The translations under genes were made by a program, and so were the position numbers. 64,000 nt of DNA from Prochlorococcus sp. AG-347-J21 (lineage in GTDB: Bacteria; Cyanobacteriota; Cyanobacteriia; PCC-6307; Cyanobiaceae): NCBI GenBank assembly GCA_003281455.1, contig QCBX01000008.1, positions 1 through 64,000 on the forward strand, given 5' to 3'. The notes beneath the pieces are model-generated. The model was not told where the DNA came from. It saw only the letters and a program-made list of their open reading frames with translations, and made no database searches. Positions within the stretch are counted from its first letter, which is position 1. The number at the start of each line of letters is the position of its first letter. Shown here one piece after another: positions 48,096 to 58,966 of this stretch.

Positions 48096-49016
48096 TTATT
48101 TTAGAGAAATTCTTGTTACCCAATTATCATAGTCTTGAGAACGACCTTCTGTTATTTCTATAAGCTTACTTTTTAATTTATTCATTATTGGTCTTTCTGC
48201 ATTTAATTCACTTGATTCAATTTTTTTAACTGGTGTAATTTTTGCTGCTGTACCAGTTAGAAAAACTTCATCTGCTATTAATAATTCTGTTTTATCAACA
48301 GGCCTTTCAATTACATTTATTCCAAAAGATTTTGCTAATTCAATTACACTAGCTCTAGTAATCCCCTCAAGGATATCTTGATCAACACCAGGAGTGATTA
48401 AGTCCCCATTTCTTACAATAAATAAATTCATACCACTAGCTTCGCTTACCTTACCACTTGAATTTAATAACAAAGCTTCATCAAAACCCGATAAACTAGC
48501 TTCTGTTTTAGCTAAAGAACTAGTAATATAAGCCCCACTTATTTTTCCTCTTAATGGGAGAGATCTATCTTCTTGTCTAGTCCAACTACTCATTCTACAA
48601 GAAACTCCATCTGGGGATAGATAATCTCCTAGTTCAATACAATACATAAAGAAATCTGTTTCAATATTGTGTAACCTAGGAGCTATACCTAAATCGCTTG
48701 TATATACGAATGGTCTAATATAAATAGGTTTTTCTGGCTTATTTCTTTTTATAACTTCCTCTAAGGCTTTAAAAATATATTCTTCAGAAATATCAGTTAA
48801 GAGTAATTTTGCACTTTGAGATAATCTTTTTATGTGTTTATCTGTTCTAAATAAAAGGAATTCTTCTTTATTTGTAGGGTTAGGTATCGCTCGCATTCCT
48901 CCAAATGCAGCAGTACCATAATGTAATGCATGAGTAGCTATTGATATTTTTGCTTCTTTAAATGGAATACATTTACCTTCGAACCAGGCGTATGGAAGAA
49001 ATTCATGCATATTCAA
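48096..49016 (-). CDS. ilvE: Branched-chain amino acid aminotransferase
   Basis: ALHYGTAAFGGMRAI; EASGMNLFIVRNGDLITPG; EVFLTGTAAKITPV. Confidence 0.93.
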   Translation of the reverse strand: MNMHEFLPYAWFEGKCIPFKEAKISIATHALHYGTAAFGGMRAIPNPTNKEEFLLFRTDKHIKRLSQSAKLLLTDISEEYIFKALEEVIKRNKPEKPIYIRPFVYTSDLGIAPRLHNIETDFFMYCIELGDYLSPDGVSCRMSSWTRQEDRSLPLRGKISGAYITSSLAKTEASLSGFDEALLLNSSGKVSEASGMNLFIVRNGDLITPGVDQDILEGITRASVIELAKSFGINVIERPVDKTELLIADEVFLTGTAAKITPVKKIESSELNAERPIMNKLKSKLIEITEGRSQDYDNWVTRISLK

Positions 49017-49082
49017 TTTATTTAATTAAGGTAAACTTGTTTTATCCTACTTACGTATTCTAAACCTTATTTATATATAAAA

Positions 49083-52000
49083 ATGCACAGGATATTAAAT
49101 ATAGCAGGAAATGAAAAGAATAAGGATGATTTAATTGAGCAACCAGCGGCAGATTTTATTTTTTTAACAAGTGTCAAAGCTGATTTAAATCTCATATCAA
49201 ACTTATTGTTAGAAAAGGAATTTGCTTCATTAAAGAATAATATAAGAGCTTTAGAAATTTCTAATTTAAATTCCTCAGCTCAAATAGATAATTATTTATT
49301 AAAAACAATTAATTATGCAAAAGTTGTCATACTAAGAATTTTTGGAGATAAAGGTACATGGAACTATGGAATTGAACAACTTTTAAATTGGCAAGCAGTC
49401 AATAAAAAAAGGAAGTTAGTAATCCTATCAGGTACCGTTGATCAGGAAGTTTCCTTAAGTGAAATAAGTAGTATAGATAAAAATATTGCATTAAATATTT
49501 CTAGATTACTAAGATCGGGAGGAATGGACAATTATAGAAAATTTCTTAATTGTTTAAATTATCTAAAGGAAAATGAAACATTAATTCCTGATGAGTTTTT
49601 GAATATTAGTTTTTATGCAGATCCTTATTTATATGATTGGAAAATTGAAAAAGGCGAAAAAATAGGAATAATATCCTATAAATCACTTTTTTTGGCTAAT
49701 GAAATTGAAGTAAACGAAAAACTTAACTTGCAGTTACGAAGATGCGGACTATCGCCTAAAACGTTATTTATTTCCACACTAAAAGATCATATTATTCAAA
49801 AGAAATTAATAGATATTTTTAAAAAGGAAGATATTAAATTAATAATTACCACAACTTCATTTTCTTCATCTCAAATCAAAAAAAACGAATTAATTGAAAA
49901 TTCTACAAATATTTTTACTTCTCTTAAAATTCCAATTTTACAGCTTCTCTCTTCAAATAGATCAAGAAAAAATTGGTTAAATTCCTCCATTGGAATGAAT
50001 TCATCTGATTTATTAATGCAAATAATTATTCCTGAATTTGATGGAAGGATTACTACCTGTCCTTCAGCATTTAAAGAAATAATTTCTGAAAAAAATACAC
50101 TCTACAGTGAAATAACCAGTTACAAAGCTGATCAAGTAGGTATTAAATGGATTTCAAGATTTGCAACAAATTATGTGAAACTTCAAAAACTTAATAATTT
50201 TGATAAAAAAATTTGCTTAATAATAAGTAATTATCCAGTAAAGAATGGAAGAATCGGTAATGGTGTTGGTCTTAATACACCATCTTCGATAATAAATATT
50301 CTTAACTGGTTAAAAGAAGAAGGTTATGATCTTGGATCTTGTAATTATCCTCAAGATTCTTCTGAATTAATGTCAATACTTATAAAAACTAGAACTAATG
50401 ATCTTGAATCTCAAAATAATAAACCATTAGATTACTTACCACTTAGTGAATATTTAAAATATTGGAATTATTTAGAATTTGAACCAAAAAATATTATTGT
50501 TAACCGTTGGGGCAAACCATCAGAAGCGATTGATCTAGATAATGAAGGCTTCTCAATAAATGGTATTAGATTTGGAAAAATAACATTATTGATTCAACCT
50601 CAACGAGGTTATGACGCTTTCACTGATAGAGATATTCATTCTCCCGATCTTCCACCTCCCCATAGATATTTAGCACAATATTTTTGGATTGATAAAGTTT
50701 TTAACGCAAATGCTATTTGCCATATTGGTAAACATGGGACTGTTGAATGGTTACCTGGCAAATCTATAGGTCTCAGTAATAAATGTTTTCCAAATATTAT
50801 TTGTCCAGCAATACCAAACATATATCCTTTTATCGTAAATGATCCTGGAGAAGGATCCCAAGCTAAAAGAAGAACTGCTGCAACAATTATTGATCATTTA
50901 ACCCCTCCTTTAGATAGGTCAGAATTATATGGAAAATATTCAAAATTAGAAAATTATTTAGACGAATATTTTGAAGCAAAATTATTAAATTCTAATCGGA
51001 TAGAAATTATAGAAAAATCCATTTTTGAATTAATTAAAAAAGATTTTAACGAAATCACTTTAAATAATAAAAATAATAAAATTGAAGAGATTGATTCTTT
51101 TCTTTGCAAAATTAAGGAATCTCAAATTAGGACAGGTTTGCATATTTTTGGTAATAGGCAGAATGACATTAATGAAATAAATTTATTCTTGTGTATCGCT
51201 AGAGTGCCAAATGCCAATCGAATTGGGATTGTTCAATACATAGCAAAACATTTAAAACTAGATTTGGATCCTTGGACAAATAAATATGATCAAAAGTTAA
51301 GTGAAAAGGATAAAAATATATTATTGACTTTTTCCAACAAAAACATTTTAAACCTTAGAATGGCCATTGATTTTTTGGAACAACAAGCAAAGTATTTAAT
51401 ATATTTGTTTTTTTACAAAAAGAATACCAATATAAAAAATCTAGAAAAAAATAAAAATCAGAAAATAATTGACTATTTCTTTAATGAAAAAAAACATATT
51501 AAGTATTTTTTATTATTAAAAAAAGAGATTCTATATCCAATCATTAATTCTTCATATAATGAGAAATTATCATTTATTAATTCATTAAATGGACAATATG
51601 TAAACAGTGGTCCATCTGGTGCCCCTACGAGAGGTAAAACTGAAGCTTTACCAACTGGTAAAAATTTCTTTTCAGTTGATTCGAGAGGATTGCCAACTGA
51701 ATCAGCATGGAGTGTTGGTTGTCAATCCGCTTCACAAATACTTGATTTATACAAACAAGATAATGGAGAAGATTTAAAAAATATAGCAATATCTGTATGG
51801 GCAACATCCACAATGAGAAATGGTGGTGAAGACATTTGTCAAATACTATATTTATTAGGCGTACAACCTATTTGGGATGGTCCTTCAAGAAGAGTAGTAG
51901 ATCTTGAAATCATTCCTTTATCTGTTCTCGAAAGACCAAGGGTTGATGTAACTTTAAGGATTTCGGGAATGTTTAGAGATGCATTTCCACAGTTAGTTAA

Positions 52001-52820
52001 ATTAACTTCTAAAGCAATAAATCTTGTTTCTAATCTTAATGAGGATGATAAATCTAACCCTCTTGCTGGGGCATCAAGGGATGGTGATTCAATTAATCGT
52101 ATATTTGGGTCAGCGCCAGGTTCATATGGAGCTGGTCTGCAAGAACTAATTTCTAATTCTAATTGGGAAAATATTGATGATTTTGGACAATCTTTTCTTA
52201 ATTGGAGTAAGTGGATTTATAATGATAATCTTGAACCTGTAGAGGATAAAAAATCATTAGAAAATGCTCTTAAAAATGTACAGTTAGTTGTTCATAACCA
52301 AGATAATAAGGAACATGATATTTTAGATTCTGATGATTATTATCAGTTTCAGGGTGGATTATCTTCAGCAGTAAAAAAATTGAGCGGTAAATTACCTGAA
52401 ATGTATCATGGTGATTTATCAAAATTTGGATTATCTAAAATTTCAAAATTACAAGATGAAATTAATAAAGTTGTTATATCAAGAATACTTAACCCTAAAT
52501 GGATAAATGGAATGAAGGATAATGGTTATAAAGGAGCGTTTGAATTTTCAGCTACACTAGATTACTTATATGCTTTTGATGCTTCTACTGAAGTAGTCTC
52601 AGATTGGTGTTATGAGGAAGTTTATAAATCATGGTTATGTGATCTAGATCTTAGGAATTTCTTTCTAGAGAATAATCCATGGGCTTTAAGAGATATTGCA
52701 CAAAGATTACTTGAAATTGTCAATAGAAAAATGTGGAATAATTGTTCATCAGATGTCATTGAAAATTTAAAGAACATAATTATTAATACTGATTCAATAA
52801 TTGAAAAAAACGAATTCTGA
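49083..52820 (+). CDS. cobN: Cobaltochelatase subunit CobN
   Basis: 1245 aa; HIGKHGTVEWLPGKSIGLS; GPSGAPTRGKTEALPTGKNFFSVDSRGLPTE. Confidence 0.93.
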   Translation: MHRILNIAGNEKNKDDLIEQPAADFIFLTSVKADLNLISNLLLEKEFASLKNNIRALEISNLNSSAQIDNYLLKTINYAKVVILRIFGDKGTWNYGIEQLLNWQAVNKKRKLVILSGTVDQEVSLSEISSIDKNIALNISRLLRSGGMDNYRKFLNCLNYLKENETLIPDEFLNISFYADPYLYDWKIEKGEKIGIISYKSLFLANEIEVNEKLNLQLRRCGLSPKTLFISTLKDHIIQKKLIDIFKKEDIKLIITTTSFSSSQIKKNELIENSTNIFTSLKIPILQLLSSNRSRKNWLNSSIGMNSSDLLMQIIIPEFDGRITTCPSAFKEIISEKNTLYSEITSYKADQVGIKWISRFATNYVKLQKLNNFDKKICLIISNYPVKNGRIGNGVGLNTPSSIINILNWLKEEGYDLGSCNYPQDSSELMSILIKTRTNDLESQNNKPLDYLPLSEYLKYWNYLEFEPKNIIVNRWGKPSEAIDLDNEGFSINGIRFGKITLLIQPQRGYDAFTDRDIHSPDLPPPHRYLAQYFWIDKVFNANAICHIGKHGTVEWLPGKSIGLSNKCFPNIICPAIPNIYPFIVNDPGEGSQAKRRTAATIIDHLTPPLDRSELYGKYSKLENYLDEYFEAKLLNSNRIEIIEKSIFELIKKDFNEITLNNKNNKIEEIDSFLCKIKESQIRTGLHIFGNRQNDINEINLFLCIARVPNANRIGIVQYIAKHLKLDLDPWTNKYDQKLSEKDKNILLTFSNKNILNLRMAIDFLEQQAKYLIYLFFYKKNTNIKNLEKNKNQKIIDYFFNEKKHIKYFLLLKKEILYPIINSSYNEKLSFINSLNGQYVNSGPSGAPTRGKTEALPTGKNFFSVDSRGLPTESAWSVGCQSASQILDLYKQDNGEDLKNIAISVWATSTMRNGGEDICQILYLLGVQPIWDGPSRRVVDLEIIPLSVLERPRVDVTLRISGMFRDAFPQLVKLTSKAINLVSNLNEDDKSNPLAGASRDGDSINRIFGSAPGSYGAGLQELISNSNWENIDDFGQSFLNWSKWIYNDNLEPVEDKKSLENALKNVQLVVHNQDNKEHDILDSDDYYQFQGGLSSAVKKLSGKLPEMYHGDLSKFGLSKISKLQDEINKVVISRILNPKWINGMKDNGYKGAFEFSATLDYLYAFDASTEVVSDWCYEEVYKSWLCDLDLRNFFLENNPWALRDIAQRLLEIVNRKMWNNCSSDVIENLKNIIINTDSIIEKNEF

Positions 52821-52821
52821 A

Positions 52822-53469
52822 TTATCTACCTAATAGCGAAAGTCCATGACTATCTGTTCCGCATGTTTTTAGCATTGAATATTTATCTGCTAATTTATCT
52901 ATTTCTGAACAAACAAATAAACTAGGATTCCATACTTCATTAAGTTCATAATCGTACCAAACCTCTATTCCATCAATACCTTGTATTTTGGCCTCTGGAA
53001 TTAATTTATAAAAGGGAATCCTGTATCTCGCTGGGTGTGCAAGAAATGATAAACCACCAGCTAAATTTATTGCATTAATAACTGATTTAATATTTAAATC
53101 ATTACCTATTGGAGACTCTCCAAGGATGTAAGGATTTAGGTATTTACTTTTTATATCTATTCCCAATCCAATTACATGTACTAAACATCCCAGAATCAAA
53201 CAATTAATTTCTATTCCCGTAATTAATGTAAAAGAATCTTTAGGATAACTTTTGAGTATATTATTTTTTTTTATATATTCATGAGCTTTAATTGTATGGT
53301 GATCGGTTATTGATAAAAATTTCAAGTTATTTTTATAAGCTTGTTCTAAAAGTTCATATGGTTCAAGACTTCCATCACTAAATTTTGTATGACAGTGAAA
53401 ATTAATATTTTTAGGACAACTATTTTTATTAATATTGGAGGTTAATTTTACTAAGTCTTCCCTATTCAT
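52822..53469 (-). CDS. PHP-domain metal-dependent phosphoesterase
   Basis: NFHCHTKFSDGSLEPYELLEQA; LSITDHHTIKAHEY; CGTDSHG. Confidence 0.88.
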   Translation of the reverse strand: MNREDLVKLTSNINKNSCPKNINFHCHTKFSDGSLEPYELLEQAYKNNLKFLSITDHHTIKAHEYIKKNNILKSYPKDSFTLITGIEINCLILGCLVHVIGLGIDIKSKYLNPYILGESPIGNDLNIKSVINAINLAGGLSFLAHPARYRIPFYKLIPEAKIQGIDGIEVWYDYELNEVWNPSLFVCSEIDKLADKYSMLKTCGTDSHGLSLLGR

Positions 53470-54028
53470 TACTTAATGAATTCTCATTTTTCTTTCTAAT
53501 CTTTGCATATAATTGTATTGAAGCCAACATGAGAATAATTAGTCCAACTACGCTCCATGTAGCAACACTAGTTGGAAAATTATTTTTAAAAATAACTAAA
53601 AGTACAATTATAAATAATAATAAAGTAGGCAATTCATTTAATAATCTAAGGTTTTTAGCTGAAATGGTTGAAGTACCATTTTGTAATGAATACATTATTT
53701 TGTAACAGTAAGAATGATAAATTACTAATCCTAAAACAAAAGAAATTTTAATTTGTAACCACTTCTCACTTAACCAACTTGGTTGCATAATAACCATGCA
53801 TATAGCCATACTTAAAGCTAATATCATCCCAGGTGTTGTGATTATATTCGCCAGCCTTTTTTCCATCAAGGTGTATTGTTTATTAAAGGCAATTTTTAAT
53901 TCATTATCCATATTTTTAGATTCTTCATGATATATGAAAAGTCTTACTAAATAAAAAAGGCCAGCAAACCAAACGATTACACCAATAATGTGAAGTGACT
54001 TAAACCAGAGATATGCTTCAGCTGCCAA
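53462..54028 (-). CDS. hemJ: HemJ-type protoporphyrinogen IX oxidase
   Basis: YLWFKSLHIIGVIVWFAGLFYLVRLFIYH; four-TM pattern. Confidence 0.85.
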   Translation of the reverse strand: MAAEAYLWFKSLHIIGVIVWFAGLFYLVRLFIYHEESKNMDNELKIAFNKQYTLMEKRLANIITTPGMILALSMAICMVIMQPSWLSEKWLQIKISFVLGLVIYHSYCYKIMYSLQNGTSTISAKNLRLLNELPTLLLFIIVLLVIFKNNFPTSVATWSVVGLIILMLASIQLYAKIRKKNENSLSNE

Positions 54029-54116
54029 ATTACTAGATTAATTTAAAAATATATATTTTTAATATAGTTATATTTAACAATATCAAGAAATCTATTTTTC
54101 AAAAATTAATTAATAT

Positions 54117-56075
54117 TTATAACTCGTTAAAATATTCATATATATCATTTACTGAATTTTTTCCAAGTCCTTTAACTTTTGATAAATCCTCTTTACTAGC
54201 TATTCTTATCGCGTCTATTGATTTAAAATGCTCAAGCAATTCTCTTATTCTTGATGGTCCTAATCCACTAATTTGGGACAATTGAGATCTATTCATTCTT
54301 TTAGATCTTTTGTCTCTATGAAAAGATAATGCAAATCTATGTGCTTCATCTCTTACCCTTCTTAATAGAAGAACTCCTTTTTGATTTTCGTCAGTATCAA
54401 GAGACTTAGTAAAGCCTGGAATAAATATTTCTTCTTGTTTTTTTGCTAATGAACATATAGTTACTTCTTCCTCAAGATTTAATTCTTTTAATGCTTTAAT
54501 AGCTGCATTTAACTGTCCTTTTCCTCCATCAATCATTATTAAATCAGGCCAGTCTGAAAGAATTTCATTGTCTAGTTTACTATTCGTTTTATCATTTAAT
54601 ATTGAAAAATCCCCTCCGTTTTCTTTAAATCTTGACCATTTTTTAAACCTTCTATGTATTACTTCATATATCGAAGCAAAATCATCACTATGCCCTAAAA
54701 CAACGTTTGGATCTTTAATTTTATATTTCCTATAATGCTGTTTAGAAGGAATCCCATCAATAAAAACGACTTGTGATGCTACAGGGTCACTACCTTGAAT
54801 ATGGCTTATATCATAACCTTCAATTCTTTTAGGTTGTTCGCTTAATTCAAGTATTTGGGCAAGATCTTCAATTGATGATTCATTATCTTGTATCCCATTA
54901 ATTATTCTATCTAATTCCAATTTCGCATTTTTTAAAACCATTTCTACAGTTTCATGTTTTTTATTTCTTTTTGGGATTAAGATTTTTACTTTCTTTTTTC
55001 TTAGATCCGTTAACCAATCCTCTATTGTTGCTTGTTTTGGCAGGTTATATTGAATAAGAATTTCTGATGGTATTTCTACAGCTTCAACATTCATATAATG
55101 CTCTTCTAATATCTTTTGTAGAATGAGATTTTCATCTTCATTATTTAATTTTTGACTATAGCCAATTCTCCCAATGAGCTTACCAGATCTCATTTGGAAA
55201 ATTTGTATACTAGCTACATTTTTGTCTGAAACTATTCCAAAGATATCTCTATTAATTGAAGAATCTGGTATTGATATTTTTTGTGATTCAGTTAATAATT
55301 TTAAACCTGAAATTTGGTCTCTTATTTTTGCTGCATTCTCATAATCTAAATCATTTGAAAATTGCAGCATTTTTTTTTGTAAAAATATTTCTAAGTCATC
55401 ATTTCTTCCCTGAAATATCATAGATACTTGTTTCATTATTTTTTTATAATCGTCAGATGATATAACTTCTTGGCAAACACCTGGACATCTTCCTATTGAA
55501 TAATTCAAACAAGTTCTATCTTTATAAACTGGCCTTGGTCTTTGTCTAAGTGGAAATATTTTTTTTATCGTAAATAGTGTTCTCCTTAATAATCCGACAT
55601 CAACATAAGGTCCATAATATCTATCTAAATTATTTCTATTTCTTCTTCTTCTTGTAATAAATATTCGAGGATATTTTTCACTCCAAGTTATACAAAGATA
55701 TGGATATTTCTTATCATCCTTTAAAAGAATATTAAAGTAAGGTTTGTTTGTTTTAATTAAATTTGATTCTAAATTTAATGCTTCATATTCGCTATCTGTT
55801 ACTATTATTTCTATTTCAGTTATTTGACGAACCATCAAACTTAATCTGGGCGTTAAATCTGAATAATTATTGAAATAACTACTTACTCTACTACGTAGTT
55901 TTTTAGATTTACCGATATAAAGTAAGTTACTATCAATATCTTTAAAAAGATAACAACCAGATGACTTTGGAATTTCGGATAATCTTGATTTTAATAACTT
56001 CTTATTATTAATTAATTTATATTCAATTTTAAAATTATATTTGTTATCTATTTTTTCGATAGAGGAATTACTCAT
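54117..56075 (-). CDS. uvrC: Excinuclease ABC subunit C
   Basis: GIY-YIG region SSGCYLFKDIDSNLLYIGKSKKLRSRVSSYF; EGYDISHIQGSDPVAS; C-terminal HhH. Confidence 0.97.
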   Translation of the reverse strand: MSNSSIEKIDNKYNFKIEYKLINNKKLLKSRLSEIPKSSGCYLFKDIDSNLLYIGKSKKLRSRVSSYFNNYSDLTPRLSLMVRQITEIEIIVTDSEYEALNLESNLIKTNKPYFNILLKDDKKYPYLCITWSEKYPRIFITRRRRNRNNLDRYYGPYVDVGLLRRTLFTIKKIFPLRQRPRPVYKDRTCLNYSIGRCPGVCQEVISSDDYKKIMKQVSMIFQGRNDDLEIFLQKKMLQFSNDLDYENAAKIRDQISGLKLLTESQKISIPDSSINRDIFGIVSDKNVASIQIFQMRSGKLIGRIGYSQKLNNEDENLILQKILEEHYMNVEAVEIPSEILIQYNLPKQATIEDWLTDLRKKKVKILIPKRNKKHETVEMVLKNAKLELDRIINGIQDNESSIEDLAQILELSEQPKRIEGYDISHIQGSDPVASQVVFIDGIPSKQHYRKYKIKDPNVVLGHSDDFASIYEVIHRRFKKWSRFKENGGDFSILNDKTNSKLDNEILSDWPDLIMIDGGKGQLNAAIKALKELNLEEEVTICSLAKKQEEIFIPGFTKSLDTDENQKGVLLLRRVRDEAHRFALSFHRDKRSKRMNRSQLSQISGLGPSRIRELLEHFKSIDAIRIASKEDLSKVKGLGKNSVNDIYEYFNEL

Positions 56076-56084
56076 TTATGATAA

Positions 56085-56573
56085 TTACCCTCCATAATTC
56101 CAGCCAGTTGAAGATAAATTTAGTGAGTCAACATCATTATTCAGATAAGCAGATTTAACCTCTCCTACAAAAACGGTATGGTCTCCATGCATAACACTTC
56201 CAACAACATTACATTCAACTCCACCAACACTATCAACTAAAATAGGCAATCCAAGCTCACCTAAATTAAATTCAACAGATTCAAATCTACCTCCTAATGC
56301 TTTTTGAGGTTTAAAGAAAACAGCAGCTAGATCCTTTTGATCACTTTTGAGCACATTTAATGAGAACTTATTGGTGGACTTTATTATTTCATGACTAGAA
56401 CCCTCTGCTCTAACAGCCATTACAACTAATGGTGGGGTGAAGGAACCTTGAGTCACCCAACTTGCAGTAAATCCATTCACTTCATTTTTATCTTCGTCTC
56501 TAACACCACAAATAAATAATCCGTGAGGTATTTTTCTTAATAAGATTTTTTTTGCTTCTAGATTTAATGTCAT
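56085..56573 (-). CDS. Flavin reductase-like domain protein
   Basis: HGLFICGVRDEDKNEVNGFTASWVTQGSFTPPLVVMAV. Confidence 0.85.
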   Translation of the reverse strand: MTLNLEAKKILLRKIPHGLFICGVRDEDKNEVNGFTASWVTQGSFTPPLVVMAVRAEGSSHEIIKSTNKFSLNVLKSDQKDLAAVFFKPQKALGGRFESVEFNLGELGLPILVDSVGGVECNVVGSVMHGDHTVFVGEVKSAYLNNDVDSLNLSSTGWNYGG

Positions 56574-56632
56574 AATTGATTTATCTAATAATCTTATTTT
56601 AACTAAATTTCTTATTCGATCATAATAAATTC

Positions 56633-57106
56633 ATGAAAATTCTTTATCCAGGTACTTTTGATCCTTTAACAAACGGGCATCTTGATTTAATAGAAAGGGC
56701 TGAAAAAATATTTGGCAATTTAGTAGTTGCTGTTTTAGAAAATACTTCTAAAACACCAACATTTAATCTTGAAAGAAGAATAATACAAATAAAAAATTCT
56801 CTTTCTCATTTACCTAATATTGAAGTTATTTCTTATTCAGGACTCACTGTGGATTGTGCAAATGATCTAAAAGCTAATCTTATTCTTAGAGGCTTAAGAG
56901 CAATGAGTGATTTTGAGTATGAACTTCAGATTGCTCATACAAATAAATCTCTTAATAATGATGTTGAAACTATATTTTTATCCACAAATACAAATTATAG
57001 TTTTCTTAGTAGTTCTTTAGTAAAAGAAGTTGCAAAATTTGGTGGTGAAATTAATCACATGGTACCTCCCTCAGTTGAGAGGGATTTAAAAGAATATTTT
57101 AAATAA
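56633..57106 (+). CDS. coaD: Phosphopantetheine adenylyltransferase
   Basis: [38 protein letters not shown]. Confidence 0.97.
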   Translation: MKILYPGTFDPLTNGHLDLIERAEKIFGNLVVAVLENTSKTPTFNLERRIIQIKNSLSHLPNIEVISYSGLTVDCANDLKANLILRGLRAMSDFEYELQIAHTNKSLNNDVETIFLSTNTNYSFLSSSLVKEVAKFGGEINHMVPPSVERDLKEYFK

Positions 57107-57114
57107 TATTTTTA

Positions 57115-58338
57115 TTAACAAGATTTCAAGTAATAAAGATCACGCAATAATTTATATGCTTTTTCTTTATCAATTTTATTAGAATTTTGGATAATACTTA
57201 TAATTATTGGCTTTTCATTTTTATATAAAAAGCCAGATAATGCAAAGACATTTGAAAGAGTTCCAGTTTTCCCAAAAAACTTTCCAGATAATTCACTATT
57301 TACAAATCTTTTAGCTAATGTTCCTCTTACTCCTGTAATTGAAAGTGTAGATTGATAAGCTTGAAAATTATTAGAATATCTCATTTTATCTAAAAACAAT
57401 ACAACTAACTTTGTTGTAATTCTATTTTTTCGAGACAATCCACTAGCATCTGCAAAGTAAGTCTTAGTTGCTGGGAGGCCTTTATTCTCAAGCCATCTTT
57501 TCAATTTTATATAGTCATTATCGTTCCATGTATTTGAGACATTTTTAAAGAGTGATTCAGCTGTAAAATTATGGCTTTCAGAATTCGTAAGAGTTAATAA
57601 TGAAAGAATTGGAGTTGAATATATTTTACTTATCTCTGTAATATCTTTTAAATAAAATATTTTTTCTGAATCAAAAAAATCTATATTTACTTTTGAATTA
57701 GGAAATTTACTTTTTAAATAGTTTTTAATAAAATTTCTTAAAGCATAAATATCTTCATATTTATTGTGATTACTTTCAATAGCTAGAGATGTAATTGGAG
57801 ATCCATATTCGTAAAGTTTATCAGTATTTGTCCAACCATTAGGCCAATATAATTTTGAATCAATTTCTACTATATTAAAGTTAATAATTTTATTTTCTTT
57901 AACATTTGAAATTAGTTCGATTATATTTGCATAATTCAGATCTGGATCACCTTGACCTTGCAAATAATAATCTTTTTTATTTTTTAATAAGGAAGTTTTT
58001 AAATTATTATTTAACTTATATTTACTTAAAACATAAGCTGATGAGAATAATTTTTGATTAGATGCTGGCAACCTTGGGACATCCTCATTGTAGGAACTTA
58101 TTATTTCCCCTTTATTATTAATAATTGATACACTAAAAGAATTATCAAGAGTTTGATTCAATAAAGCATCATAAGTTGGACATCTTTTATATTTAGTAAA
58201 TATTCCTGGGAAATTAAAATAAATATTATTTAAAATATTTATTTTTTGATTTACTAGTAAATATCTTATTAAGAAAGGAGATGTTACTAATACAAGAACA
58301 ATTAAAAAAAATGAATAAATTTTTTTTATCACTTTCAA
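57115..58338 (-). CDS. dacB: D-alanyl-D-alanine carboxypeptidase (PBP4, S13 family)
   Basis: LPASNQKLFSSAYVL (SxxK); GKFFGKTGTLSNVFALSGFL (KTG). Confidence 0.9.
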   Translation of the reverse strand: MKVIKKIYSFFLIVLVLVTSPFLIRYLLVNQKINILNNIYFNFPGIFTKYKRCPTYDALLNQTLDNSFSVSIINNKGEIISSYNEDVPRLPASNQKLFSSAYVLSKYKLNNNLKTSLLKNKKDYYLQGQGDPDLNYANIIELISNVKENKIINFNIVEIDSKLYWPNGWTNTDKLYEYGSPITSLAIESNHNKYEDIYALRNFIKNYLKSKFPNSKVNIDFFDSEKIFYLKDITEISKIYSTPILSLLTLTNSESHNFTAESLFKNVSNTWNDNDYIKLKRWLENKGLPATKTYFADASGLSRKNRITTKLVVLFLDKMRYSNNFQAYQSTLSITGVRGTLAKRFVNSELSGKFFGKTGTLSNVFALSGFLYKNEKPIIISIIQNSNKIDKEKAYKLLRDLYYLKSC

Positions 58339-58339
58339 T

Positions 58340-58966
58340 CTATAAATTTACAAAAATAGATTCATTGTCGGGTTTAATTTCAAATTCTTTTTTAAAAAAA
58401 TATCTTTTATTTTCTTCTTTGAATAGCAACCAGTTATTTGGATAAATATGCATAAGAGCAGCTTTATTTAAAGGCTGAAGAAAATAAATATTATTCCAAG
58501 TTTTGACAAAGTTTTTACGTCGCTCTCTAATAACACTTCCTATACCAATATTGGCATCTTCAAATTTTGGATTTAATGAATAATGCTTTCCTTTATAATT
58601 ATCAGACATTGGTTCAAATGAATCGAAATCATATGGCTGAGGTAGTATTGATATCATTGCACTATCAATATTATTTATATTATTTGATTCATTAAATGAT
58701 TTAAAAGTAAAGATTTTATCTTTGATATCTGGATAGTCTCTTTGAGCCAAAGCAACAGCACCTTGATCAGCATATGTTATGAATACATTATTATTTTTAG
58801 ATAATATCTTGTAGATAGTTATTCCAATTCTGTTAAACTTCAATCCTTCAAAATTAAATTCTATAGTAAATCTTTTATTTGAATCTAATAAACTTGGAAT
58901 AATTGCATCCTCCATATTCTTAAGAGATTCATTTAAATCCTTAGGTAGTATGTAATTCGTTTCCAT
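58340..58966 (-). CDS. DUF1995-like protein
   Basis: LPKDLNESLKNMEDAIIPSLLDSNKRFTIEFNFEGLKFNRIG...VFITYADQGAVALAQRDYPD. Confidence 0.75.
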   Translation of the reverse strand: METNYILPKDLNESLKNMEDAIIPSLLDSNKRFTIEFNFEGLKFNRIGITIYKILSKNNNVFITYADQGAVALAQRDYPDIKDKIFTFKSFNESNNINNIDSAMISILPQPYDFDSFEPMSDNYKGKHYSLNPKFEDANIGIGSVIRERRKNFVKTWNNIYFLQPLNKAALMHIYPNNWLLFKEENKRYFFKKEFEIKPDNESIFVNL